Source of the DNA: Hyphomicrobiales bacterium
Lineage (GTDB): Bacteria; Pseudomonadota; Alphaproteobacteria; Rhizobiales; Rhizobiaceae
NCBI GenBank assembly: GCA_900468625.1
Contig: UBUL01000049.1
Location: forward strand, 1-43,667
Direction of reading: 5' to 3'
DNA: 43,667 bases
Part shown: positions 1 through 7,883 of the stretch, piece after piece
Numbering within the stretch: position 1 is the first letter of the stretch
Layout of the letters: each line of letters opens with the position of its first letter
The notes under the pieces: model-generated
The model's input: the letters and a program-made list of their open reading frames with translations, nothing else
The model's database searches: none
What the model was told of the DNA's origin: nothing
Position numbers and translations under genes: made by a program

Positions 1-26
1 TCGACAATCATCATAGGAGTTTCCAC

Positions 27-1238
27 ATGAATGCCCAGATTTCGACGGCCGAAAAGGTCCAAACGTCCTCCCATGCCCGATGGGCACTTCTCGCCCTTGC
101 GATCGGTGCCTTCGGCATCGGCACCACCGAGTTTTCGCCGATGGGGCTTCTTCCGGTCATCGCCAAGGGAGTCGACGTCTCGATCCCGACGGCCGGCCTT
201 CTCATCAGTGCCTATGCGATCGGCGTCATGGTCGGCGCCCCCTTCATGACGCTCGCCTTCAGCCGCTTCGGCAAGCGCACGGCGCTGATGCTGCTGATGG
301 GCATCTTCACGATCGGCAATCTCATGTCGGCGATGGCGCCGGGCTATTTCACGCTGCTGCTTGCCCGCCTTGTCACCAGCCTCAACCATGGCGCCTTCTT
401 TGGCCTGGGCGCAGTCGTGGCTGCAAGCGTGGTGCCGAAGGAAAAGCAGGCAAGTGCCGTTGCTGCCATGTTCATGGGACTGACGATCGCCAATATAGGC
501 GGTGTGCCGGCCGCGACCTGGGTCGGGCAGGAGATAGGCTGGCGCATGGCTTTTGCCGGAACGGCGCTGATCGGTATAGCTGCCATCGCGGCGCTGTGGG
601 TCGCTCTTCCCAAAGGCGAGCGCGGTGCGATGCCCGACGTCAATCGGGAACTTGCCGTACTCACCCATCCCACGGTGCTTCTTGCCATGGCAACCACCGT
701 CATGGGAGCGGGCGCTATGTTTGCCGTGTACACCTATGTCGCTCCCACGCTTGCGCAGCTGACGGGCGCGTCCGACGGCTTCGTGACTGTCGGGCTGGTT
801 TTGATCGGCATCGGCTTCACGATCGGCAACTGGCTCGGCGGGCGGCTTGCCGACTGGTCGCTCGACGGTGCGACCAAGATCTTCCTTGCTCTGCTCTCAG
901 CCATCATGTTCGTGCTGCCATTGGCAATGGCGACCCACGCGGGAGCCGCCATCGGTTTGCTTCTTTGGGGTGGGACAGCATTTGCCATCGTCCCGCCAGT
1001 GCAGATGCGCGTCATGGAGGCGGCAGCGGAAGCGCCAGGCCTCGCCTCTTCCATCAATGTCGGGGCTTTCAATCTGGGCAATGCCTTGGGTGCGGCAACC
1101 GGTGCTGCCGTCATCAGCCTTGGTTTCAGCTATGCGGCAGTCTCGATCGCTGGAGGACTACTGGCCGCTGCCGGCTTGGTGCTGGTGTTGATCGGCACGC
1201 GCAAGCGGTCGTCACTGCCGGCAAATTGCAACGCTTGA
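27..1238 (+). CDS. MFS transporter, AraJ/PbuE-type efflux family
   Basis: A 403-residue major facilitator protein of the inner membrane, probably a proton-driven exporter of sugars, nucleosides or drugs; the substrate cannot be read from sequence. About 12 hydrophobic segments are visible. The first half has the family hallmark GIGTTEFSPMGLLP in TM1 and an RFGKR loop after TM2. The ATG at 27 follows a TAGGAG ribosome site with good spacing. Length is normal for the family. The gene stands alone and ends convergently with the minus-strand gene ending at 1312, with a GC-rich palindrome between them. The family call is firm; the transport direction and substrate are inference from the AraJ/PbuE group, which mostly contains exporters. 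Confidence 0.88.
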   Translation: MNAQISTAEKVQTSSHARWALLALAIGAFGIGTTEFSPMGLLPVIAKGVDVSIPTAGLLISAYAIGVMVGAPFMTLAFSRFGKRTALMLLMGIFTIGNLMSAMAPGYFTLLLARLVTSLNHGAFFGLGAVVAASVVPKEKQASAVAAMFMGLTIANIGGVPAATWVGQEIGWRMAFAGTALIGIAAIAALWVALPKGERGAMPDVNRELAVLTHPTVLLAMATTVMGAGAMFAVYTYVAPTLAQLTGASDGFVTVGLVLIGIGFTIGNWLGGRLADWSLDGATKIFLALLSAIMFVLPLAMATHAGAAIGLLLWGGTAFAIVPPVQMRVMEAAAEAPGLASSINVGAFNLGNALGAATGAAVISLGFSYAAVSIAGGLLAAAGLVLVLIGTRKRSSLPANCNA

Positions 1239-1270
1239 AGCATCGAAGTCCTCGAACTAAGTCCGATCAA

Positions 1271-1286
1271 GCCGCCTGCAGGCGGC
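1271..1286. terminator. GC-rich palindrome between convergent genes
   Basis: Perfect 16-base palindrome (GCCGCC TGCA GGCGGC) in the 73-bp gap between the convergent MFS gene and the hypothetical gene. It is followed on the plus strand by TCTT only, so the U-tract is weak. A bidirectional terminator is the simplest reading. Confidence 0.45.
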
Positions 1287-1311
1287 TCTTCGCCACCCAG
1301 AAAAGCAAGCT

Positions 1312-2226
1312 TCACGGCCACTTGATTTCGAGCGTGATCATATAGTTGCTGTAGTTGGGGGGAGCCGGCGGCGTGTTGTGGTTGGTGGCTGAAAAGATCG
1401 AATAGTCGGTTGTGCGCGGAGGCGTGGATGGCAGCTTCACATCCGGACGCCAGGACGCCTTGATCGTTATATTGTCCGTGGCACGATAGGAAAGATCGAG
1501 CTCGCGGCTCCTGCTTGCACCATCCCGGGAATGCTTGCCCGCCAGGGACCACTTGTCCCATGACGCTTCCACGCTCTCGGTTGTCTGGGTGCCTTTGCGC
1601 TCATAGGTGCCGCTCAGCGAGGAATTTTTATCCTTGGTCGACAATTTATAGAGCTGATCCTGAACCTTGCCGTTGAAATCGGTTGTTATCGTGGCGCTCC
1701 CTTCGGTATTACCATCCGACGAGCGCGCCTTCACGTCGAATATGATGGTCTTGTTGCCGACATAGACACCGACGTTCGGATTGAGCCCGTTCGTCTTGAA
1801 GCCGATGTCGCTCTTCGCTTTCGAATCGAGAACGATGGGCCGCTCGGGCGACCGGAAATACTTTCCAAGCAAATCCTGCTGGGGTCTGGTCGGCGCAATG
1901 GGCTTGCCCATCGGGTCGAAGGCCCCCATGACCGTGCAGCGCTGGCCGCTCACCCAGCTGTTGACGGCAAAGATCAGATGTCCGTCATCGCCAATGGCGG
2001 CGACGCCCTGATGCAGGCTGTTCCTCAAATTATAGCGACCGCAGCAGGACAGTGAGTTGTCGCTCGCGGCCTCGAAGGAGCGTCCAGAAAAAAGCACGCC
2101 GGACGGCAATCCCGATGCGGCACTGCTCCCCAGGATAGGGCAGCTGGAGAGCGGCATCAGCCTGTAGCTGTGCAAATCCGTTTGCGGCATCTGGCCCGCT
2201 GGCCGGGTGAGCGGTGCTAATCCCAT
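1312..2226 (-). CDS. Hypothetical protein
   Basis: 304 residues, not recognised. The N-terminal third contains two close cysteines (SLSCCGRYN) and one more in QRCTVMG. The C-terminal half is rich in alternating polar and hydrophobic residues (YERKGTQTTESVEASWDKWSLAG, split by charged turns) and ends in MITLEIKWP, a beta-rich pattern reminiscent of a secreted or outer-membrane-associated protein. No clear signal peptide follows the ATG at 2226, and the ribosome site there is weak, so the true start may differ (an internal Met codon lies at 2190). It is divergent from the MFS gene at 2525 and convergent with the one ending at 1238. Coding status is supported by length and absence of a better overlapping frame. 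Confidence 0.5.
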   Translation of the reverse strand: MGLAPLTRPAGQMPQTDLHSYRLMPLSSCPILGSSAASGLPSGVLFSGRSFEAASDNSLSCCGRYNLRNSLHQGVAAIGDDGHLIFAVNSWVSGQRCTVMGAFDPMGKPIAPTRPQQDLLGKYFRSPERPIVLDSKAKSDIGFKTNGLNPNVGVYVGNKTIIFDVKARSSDGNTEGSATITTDFNGKVQDQLYKLSTKDKNSSLSGTYERKGTQTTESVEASWDKWSLAGKHSRDGASRSRELDLSYRATDNITIKASWRPDVKLPSTPPRTTDYSIFSATNHNTPPAPPNYSNYMITLEIKWP

Positions 2227-2524
2227 ATCTGATCTACCGTTTCTTGATCCGCTGATGAAGGATGAACATGGAATCTCACTGATCGCCCTGCCGGTGAGAA
2301 ATGGAGGGCGATGCGATTTGTGCGTGTCCAGTCGAGGGAGTTAGGTCGGCAAGCCTGTTTGTCCAGTCGGCAGGTTTTGTTTCTGACCGGGTTTGCCGCA
2401 TTCGCCGAATTGGCAAGCGTCTCCAATTTGTATGATGATTCAAGGCTCTTCTTATTGCCATCACTGGTTGCTTTCGGATAGACCTCTTCGTCTCACTTGT
2501 ATTCAGATTCTTCGGAGCTTCAAA
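2227..2524. other. Divergent intergenic region with a 10-bp direct repeat
   Basis: 298 bases between divergent starts. TGTCCAGTCG occurs at 2325-2334 and again at 2360-2369 (35-bp period), each in a GTCG-rich context, which could be a pair of regulator half-sites. Short open frames on the minus strand here have no ribosome site or recognisable product. Confidence 0.35.
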
Positions 2525-3676
2525 ATGCGCCTTGAACCGCAGCAGCGAATTTATGTCTGCTTTTTCCTCTTTGCGGTGTCGATGGGCGCGTTGCTGTCGC
2601 GCCTTCCCGACCTTCAGGACGCCTTGCAGATCGACAAATCCGAGCTCGGACTGACGCTGATCGGCGCCGCTATCGGCGCGCTGATATCGCTTACCTTCGC
2701 GTCACCGATCGTCGCACGCCTTGGCGCGCGCAGGACGGCATTCATCACCGTGCTTGGAACCTCCGCATCCCTGGCGCTGGTGCCCTGGATGGGAGCGGCT
2801 CCCCTGGTCTTTGCCGTCCTGTTTTGCGAGGGCCTGCTTGCAGGAGCGCTCGAAATCAATCTCAACGTCGAGATCGACCGTATCGAGGCGCAACTCGGCC
2901 GAGGTGTGATGAACCGCGCTCATGGCTTCTGGAGCCTCGGCTTTTTCGTCACCGCGCTCGCATCTTCGGCCATCCGGCAGGCCGGCATTTCGATGCAGCC
3001 GCACCTTGCCCTGACATTCACATTCGTCCTTGCCGTAGGTTCGTTGGCGATCGCCGGCATGCGCAATGCGCCAGCACGCCCGACCCAGGATCACCCGGAG
3101 GCAGGCCATGTCGCGTTACCGACATTGGGCCTGCTGCCTCTTTGCGTGATCGGTATCGCCGCCTTCCTGGTCGAGGGCGCCGGCATCGATTGGTCGGCGA
3201 TCTATATGCGCGACGTCTTTCACGTCGAACCCTTCATCGGCGGTCTCGGACTGACGCTGTTTACCTTCTTCATGGCACTGGCGAGACTGTTTGCCGACGG
3301 ATTCGTCGATCGCTTCGGCTCTCGGTCCGTTGCGCTCTTCCTCCTGCTGCTTTCGGCTGCAGGCCTTTGCGCCGTCTGGCTTGCGCCGCATTCCAATGTG
3401 GCACTCCTCGGCTTCGCCTTCATGGGCGCCGGCTGCAGCGCAGTCTATCCGCTCGCCGTTTCGGCCGCCGCCCAGCGCGCCGACCGTCCGGCCCATGTCA
3501 ATGTTGCAGCGCTCGGACAAATGTCTTTCGTCGTCTTCTTCCTGGCTCCGCCATTGCTGGGTTTCGTTGCCGAACATGCCGGTATCCGCGCGGCATATCT
3601 CGTCTGCATCCCGGTCATCCTCGCCGCCTTGATGGGCATCGGGTCGCTTTCAGCACGTCGCGCTGCGTTTGCGTGA
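2525..3676 (+). CDS. MFS transporter (YbjJ/FucP-like group)
   Basis: A 383-residue inner-membrane carrier. I chose ATG 2525 because GGAG lies at 2514-2517 with 7-base spacing and the protein then begins directly with TM1 (YVCFFLFAVSMGALLSRLPD); the open frame extends further upstream but codes for nothing membrane-like. About 12 hydrophobic helices are visible, with LGARRT after TM2 and FGSRS after TM8 as the conserved cytoplasmic loops. The RLPDLQ motif after TM1 is typical of the YbjJ-like branch, whose substrates are largely unknown. No operon partner: the next gene starts 217 bp downstream. The family is certain; the substrate is unknown. Confidence 0.85.
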   Translation: MRLEPQQRIYVCFFLFAVSMGALLSRLPDLQDALQIDKSELGLTLIGAAIGALISLTFASPIVARLGARRTAFITVLGTSASLALVPWMGAAPLVFAVLFCEGLLAGALEINLNVEIDRIEAQLGRGVMNRAHGFWSLGFFVTALASSAIRQAGISMQPHLALTFTFVLAVGSLAIAGMRNAPARPTQDHPEAGHVALPTLGLLPLCVIGIAAFLVEGAGIDWSAIYMRDVFHVEPFIGGLGLTLFTFFMALARLFADGFVDRFGSRSVALFLLLLSAAGLCAVWLAPHSNVALLGFAFMGAGCSAVYPLAVSAAAQRADRPAHVNVAALGQMSFVVFFLAPPLLGFVAEHAGIRAAYLVCIPVILAALMGIGSLSARRAAFA

Positions 3677-3893
3677 GGATTTTCGGTGCCCGGCCCTATT
3701 GCCCACTGCATGGTTCCCTGAATCGGGATCGATCTAAGGATAAAATTATACAGCGGCTTTAAACGGCTGCAGCGCACGCGCCATATCGGAAATCGGGTGG
3801 CCGCCACGCCGGCCTGGGCGGTAGAATCCCGGTTCTCGCTGCATCCTGGCACATCGAACGCCCTGGAGCGCCCGCCCAAACCGAGGATAGGAC

Positions 3894-4637
3894 ATGAACA
3901 CATCTGCTTTTGCTCCGGCTTCCATGAGAGGTTCCGTCGCAACTCGGGTCGACACTTATGATTGGAAGGCCCTTGCAGGAGAGCTCGACGGTTTCGGCTG
4001 CGCCGTCATCCCGCGGCTTCTCTCACCCGAGGAGTGCGATGAGATTTCGAGGCTTTACCCTGAGGAATGTCACTTTCGAAGCCATGTCGTCATGGCGCGT
4101 CACGGTTTCGGCAAAGGTGAATACCGTTATTTTAGCTATCCGCTGCCGGAGCTTCTGGGGGGATTGCGCACCGCGCTCTATCCTCGTCTGGCCGGCATCG
4201 CAAACGGCTGGAACGAACGGATGGGCATCGAGGAACGCTATCCCGACGAGCACGCAGCCTTCCTCATGCAATGCCATGATGCCGGCCAGAAACGCCCGAC
4301 GCCGCTGCTGCTGCAATATAAGCCGGGCGACTTCAATTGCCTGCACCAGGACCTATACGGCGAGCTTGCCTTTCCCATCCAGGTCGCAATTCTGCTTTCC
4401 GAGCCTGGCCGCGACTTTACCGGAGGCGAGTTCGTTTTGACCGAGCAGCGGCCGCGCATGCAAAGCCGCGTGGAAGTCGTGCCGCTTCGGCAAGGCGATG
4501 CCGTCGCCTTCGCGGTTCATAATCGCCCCGTCCGGGGAGCGAAGGGAAGCTATCGCGTCAATCTCCGTCATGGCGTCAGCCGGGTCCGCTCCGGGATGCG
4601 TCACACCGTCGGCATCATCTTTCACGATGCCCGATGA
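3894..4637 (+). CDS. 2OG-Fe(II) oxygenase, prolyl-hydroxylase-like (COG3826 type)
   Basis: 247 residues. The product looks like a cytoplasmic non-haem iron oxygenase that would couple 2-oxoglutarate decarboxylation to hydroxylation of a protein or small molecule. The jelly-roll core carries the iron ligands: His and Asp in LHQDLYGE (around 150-154) and a distal His in the C-terminal half, with an Arg in YRVNLRHGVS suited to bind 2-oxoglutarate. FTGGEFVLTE is the usual strand after the HxD motif. The start has AGGA 7 bases upstream. The gene is monocistronic. A role in alkylation repair has been discussed for AlkB-like relatives, but nothing here shows it. The family is well supported; the substrate is unknown. 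Confidence 0.8.
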   Translation: MNTSAFAPASMRGSVATRVDTYDWKALAGELDGFGCAVIPRLLSPEECDEISRLYPEECHFRSHVVMARHGFGKGEYRYFSYPLPELLGGLRTALYPRLAGIANGWNERMGIEERYPDEHAAFLMQCHDAGQKRPTPLLLQYKPGDFNCLHQDLYGELAFPIQVAILLSEPGRDFTGGEFVLTEQRPRMQSRVEVVPLRQGDAVAFAVHNRPVRGAKGSYRVNLRHGVSRVRSGMRHTVGIIFHDAR

Positions 4638-4858
4638 CGGGGGGAAATCCGGCAGCAAATTTTTGGCCCGCCCACCCTGCCTCACTCACTCCAACGATGC
4701 CGGGCCTGGACTATTTGGCATTCATATCGCCGATGCATTAATAGGAATAAATCCACCTATATTCAACACGGAGTACTTGTTCCTTAATTTAAGTCAATAT
4801 GCTACGAACGTCACCGGGAACTCTATAAAAAGTCCGGCGCAATGCCAGAACAACAAAA

Positions 4859-5905
4859 ATGAAATCGACCGTATTAAGCTTCATGCAGCTCGCATCTTGC
4901 TTACGAGGAGATCCATCGGGTGCGACGGATTGGGACGCGGTATTGGCACTTGCGAACAATACTTTGCTGACGCCGGCAATTTGGTCGGCCATATCGGCAA
5001 ACGGCCTGCAAGACCTTCTGCCGGAAGACGTCTTTTCGTTCCTGAATTTCATCCACCGCTGCAATGCGGTCAGAAATGCACGGCTGCGTGCGCAACTGGA
5101 GGAGCTGGTTGCCGCATTGAACGTTGCAGGGATCGTACCGACGCTGAACAAGGGCACGGCACTCCTCGCACTTGCAAGCGCGGGTCGCCCCGCGGATCGC
5201 ATCATGCGCGACATCGACGTCACCGTTGCCGATCATGAAAAGGAAACGGCGCAAAAGTGCCTGCTACAGCTGGGATATGTTCCGATCGAAGCTCTCGGCT
5301 GGGGCAGATCCAAGGATGTCGGGGCTGTCGATCTGCATTATCCACCCGGCAGATATCCCCAATATTGGCCCTCGGAGGCGAGCCTTTCGAAACATTCCGA
5401 GGAAATCCGTATCGGGTCAGGAAGGGCGCGCATCCTTTCGCCGACACTTCAGGCCCAGCACTGGATTGTGCACGACATGCTGAAGGACGGGCATCTTTGG
5501 GCTCTTCATATCGACCTGCGAAACCTTTTTGAACTTTACCGGCTAGCACGAGAATCCGACCGGATCGATTGGCATGAATTGGATATGCTGCTTTCGGATC
5601 CCTTGGGCCGAGCAATGCTGGACGCACAACTATTGGCGCTGCGCTCGATTTTCGGAACCGAAATCGTACGAGACAGGCCAATTCCAGCATGGGTGAAGTG
5701 GCATCACAGTCTGCGATCCAGGGAATATCACCCCTTGCTGGGAAGTGCCGTCCGGGCAATTGGCCGCGCCGCTTGGGGCATCCGCATCGTGCAGATCCGC
5801 TGGCGATTTCGAGGGCCATGGAACGAACTGCCCGGACGTCTTATGCGCAAGGGGCAGAAACTCCTTAGAACCCGCGCCTCGAAGAGCGTCAAAGATCCCG
5901 TATGA
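4859..5905 (+). CDS. Nucleotidyltransferase family 5 protein (PF14907-like)
   Basis: 348 residues resembling the uncharacterised nucleotidyltransferases found near HprK-like kinases, PqqD proteins and some lasso-peptide clusters. The NTase core is visible as LNKGTAL (97-103, phosphate-binding region), MRDIDVTV (116-123) with the metal-binding acidic pair D118 and D120, and a third acidic position in AVDLHYP (D158). The C-terminal half is helical and basic. The expected chemistry is transfer of a nucleotide to a protein, peptide or sugar. No clear ribosome site precedes ATG 4859, and no in-frame upstream start was found. Its 3' end overlaps the convergent kinase gene by 17 bp (5889-5905). Family fairly sure; target unknown. 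Confidence 0.75.
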   Translation: MKSTVLSFMQLASCLRGDPSGATDWDAVLALANNTLLTPAIWSAISANGLQDLLPEDVFSFLNFIHRCNAVRNARLRAQLEELVAALNVAGIVPTLNKGTALLALASAGRPADRIMRDIDVTVADHEKETAQKCLLQLGYVPIEALGWGRSKDVGAVDLHYPPGRYPQYWPSEASLSKHSEEIRIGSGRARILSPTLQAQHWIVHDMLKDGHLWALHIDLRNLFELYRLARESDRIDWHELDMLLSDPLGRAMLDAQLLALRSIFGTEIVRDRPIPAWVKWHHSLRSREYHPLLGSAVRAIGRAAWGIRIVQIRWRFRGPWNELPGRLMRKGQKLLRTRASKSVKDPV

Positions 5906-6983
5906 TCTCGACGGCTTCTCCGAGCGGGCCGACCTCCATTCCATATGCCTGGGAGATGTTGACGGCCTTGCTCAGCGCGGCGAACGCCCGATCGGTCAGC
6001 TTGTGAGCGGGCGCGGCCGCTTCGGTGAGCAATCTTTGAAAGGCCAGAAGAGGCGACATTCCAGACAATGATCGCCGACGCGCAGCATTCTGACGGAGGA
6101 AGATCATTGTCGTCGAGCTCGCCGGTGCAATATGGCCGCCGTCGATATCGCCGGGAACAAATCTGACCTCTTTTCCGTCGGAACGAACGTAAATGGGGCA
6201 TGACGCGACTTCAGGATGGAAAGCCTGCAAAAGCGGCCAGCTTCCGCTCTTGACAGCAGCTGGAAACGGAATGCCTCGAAGCCCGCCCATCTCGTCAACG
6301 ATGACGATGTCATCGCCGAACAGCGAACATCCATTTTCGGCCGCCAGGGCAAGTGCGAGCGTCGTCTTGCCTGCTCCTGGGGCACCCGCAATCAGCAATT
6401 GCCTGTCCCCAAGCCGCAGAAGAGCCGCATGCAGCGCGAGCGTGAAATCCGTCTGCAGCAATGCATCTGTCAGAAAGGCTTTTACTGCCGGGATAATTTC
6501 AGCCCGACGGAACATGCCTATGCTTTTGCCGGCCGCAGCCAGCTCATATCGATCCGCATCGAGCCTGATGACGAGATGTTCATGCCTGCATCCCGGCTCC
6601 ATTGGAATGACGACGCCGCGAAAGAGCCGCCTCAATTCTGCGGATAAGATATCGGGACACTCGATCATCCATCTGGAGCCATTCAGAGCAATCGCGAAAA
6701 TGGACGCCGAGCCCTGGCACGCATAAAGGATACCCAGCCCGACATAGCGATCGAGCAGGGCTTCCGCGTCCGGCTTCGCCAGCTTGAATTCGGATGAAAA
6801 TTGCGCCGCCAATTGGCGCCAGCCTATGCCTGCGGCAGAATTTGAAACATGCCGCCAGGTCCAGGCCGCAGGGCTGTCGATCTCATATAAGCGCTGCTCT
6901 CGGCAGTTGAACAATACAAAAGCATTGCCCAACTGCTCAACGAGAATATCCCTGCCCGGCAGCAACAGCATGTTCCGCGGCAA
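5889..6983 (-). CDS. HprK-related kinase A with N-terminal PqqD-like domain
   Basis: 364 residues. Residues about 8-90 resemble PqqD, a peptide-chaperone fold: LFNCREQRLYEIDSPAAWTW matches the PqqD start, followed by a helical segment with DAEALLDRYVGLGIL. Residues about 170-364 form an HPr-kinase-like P-loop domain: LHAALLRLGDRQLLIAG, Walker A GAPGAGKTT (200-208) and GDDIVIVDE (223-231). Related kinases phosphorylate peptides in some lasso-peptide pathways, and HprK-related kinase A occurs in clusters with PqqD proteins. Here both functions are in one chain. The start is TTG at 6983, 5 bp after the stop of the small peptide gene; ATG at 6971 is an alternative, and neither has a strong ribosome site, so translational coupling is likely. 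Confidence 0.8.
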   Translation of the reverse strand: MPRNMLLLPGRDILVEQLGNAFVLFNCREQRLYEIDSPAAWTWRHVSNSAAGIGWRQLAAQFSSEFKLAKPDAEALLDRYVGLGILYACQGSASIFAIALNGSRWMIECPDILSAELRRLFRGVVIPMEPGCRHEHLVIRLDADRYELAAAGKSIGMFRRAEIIPAVKAFLTDALLQTDFTLALHAALLRLGDRQLLIAGAPGAGKTTLALALAAENGCSLFGDDIVIVDEMGGLRGIPFPAAVKSGSWPLLQAFHPEVASCPIYVRSDGKEVRFVPGDIDGGHIAPASSTTMIFLRQNAARRRSLSGMSPLLAFQRLLTEAAAPAHKLTDRAFAALSKAVNISQAYGMEVGPLGEAVEIIRDL

Positions 6984-6988
6984 ATCGA

Positions 6989-7213
6989 TCAGCGATCGTT
7001 GTCTTCCTTGCCGGAGTTGCCCGGCACGCCATCATCGCCGCCATTGCCGTAGCCGTTGTTGCCTTGGCCGGACTTGGCGATCGCGCCCGAACTCAGTGTG
7101 GTTGAAAGCAAGAAGGTCAGAACCGGCGGCGCCACGACCGCATATTTTCCACAGCCTTCGACAAACTCTCGCCGGCTCGGTCCGATATTTTCCGATTGAT
7201 CATGCCTGTCCAT
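6989..7213 (-). CDS. Small twin-arginine, Gly/Asn/Asp-rich exported peptide
   Basis: 74 residues with a strong ribosome site (GAGGGGAG, about 6 bases before ATG 7213). Residues 1-23 are polar and carry a twin-arginine-like motif SRREFVEG (13-20); residues 24-42 are hydrophobic; SGAIA at 42-46 suits signal-peptidase cleavage. The predicted mature tail (47-74) is 28 residues with nine glycines plus Asn, Asp and Ser, one Tyr, one Pro and no Cys. It lies directly upstream of the PqqD-HprK gene in the same transcript. I infer it is the substrate of that kinase and possibly of the adjacent nucleotidyltransferase; Ser48 and Ser67 (tail) would be the obvious phosphate acceptors. No named family is recognised. 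Confidence 0.7.
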   Translation of the reverse strand: MDRHDQSENIGPSRREFVEGCGKYAVVAPPVLTFLLSTTLSSGAIAKSGQGNNGYGNGGDDGVPGNSGKEDNDR

Positions 7214-7260
7214 GAAAGACTCCCCTCGTAGTGTGGTTATTACAAGTATTCTTCATGAGC

Positions 7261-7299
7261 GAGCATAAATCTTAACATAAATACACATATTTTATGCTC
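7261..7299 (-). promoter_or_regulatory. 9-bp inverted repeat upstream of the small peptide gene
   Basis: GAGCATAAA (7261-7269) and its exact reverse complement TTTATGCTC (7291-7299) with a 21-base AT-rich spacer, 48-86 bases before the peptide start. It could be a regulator operator over the promoter or a hairpin in the leader. On the plus strand it is followed by ATTTTT, but no upstream plus-strand gene needs a terminator here. Confidence 0.45.
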
Positions 7300-7613
7300 A
7301 TTTTTGGCAAATTATACATTGTCACAATATAGCGAAGCTTGCAACAAGCTTGAAACCGCCAGTTCGGCAACCGCCCATATCGCGTCCTGGCGGCAGAGGC
7401 ACTCAGCAATGAGACCATAACAAGCCGCGGCGCGTCTGCAGCAAGGATCGCGGATACCTCATCCGATCACCAGATACGTCCGTTAGCTTCGCGCACGCGC
7501 GTTCTGCGTAGGAATGGGCGACAAATACCAAGGCGACGGTAGATCGTTGAGTAGGTCCAGGAGGAAGCGGCGTCTTCATGGTCCACCCGCTCTTTATTTA
7601 ACGGCTGTTGCAG

Positions 7614-7633
7614 AGTTATGAAATCTCATAACT
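7614..7633 (+). promoter_or_regulatory. Perfect 8-bp inverted repeat upstream of the polysaccharide operon
   Basis: AGTTATGA, AATC, TCATAACT: a 20-base perfect dyad 250 bases upstream of the first gene of the operon, in non-coding AT-rich sequence. It is a candidate binding site for a dimeric regulator; the partner is unknown. Confidence 0.4.
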
Positions 7634-7883
7634 ACAATTCACGCGGGATGTTACCGACATGAATTACAACTGGATTTGCCTCGTTATTGAGTTTTCACAA
7701 CCAATAAATGGACAGATTATCAATTTTCCGAATTGCTCGATAACGACAATAGAGAACAACATTAGTAATTTATTAATCATCGTCGTTACTGGAGCTATCC
7801 TAATAATGACGCCTTCGGATGCGCCCCTCTGAAGAGGCGACCGGTATATCTTTGCGTACCTTCGTATTGAGTGGGAGAGTTAT

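Larger units (their letters stand above)
7214..7883. other. 670-bp AT-rich divergent regulatory region
   Basis: No credible gene. It separates the minus-strand peptide-kinase pair from the plus-strand polysaccharide operon and is clearly richer in A and T than flanking genes. It holds two perfect inverted repeats (7261-7299 and 7614-7633). The rest (7300-7610) has no structure I can name. Confidence 0.6.

Noticed and set aside
80..1345. 421-residue open frame on the plus strand overlapping the first MFS gene
   Set aside because: Arg/His/Cys-rich shadow translation with no ribosome site; the overlapping frame encodes a clear 12-helix transporter.
2217..2426. 69-residue minus-strand open frame before the second MFS gene
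   Set aside because: No ribosome site, no signal or motif, and it overlaps the hypothetical gene's start and the repeat-containing spacer.
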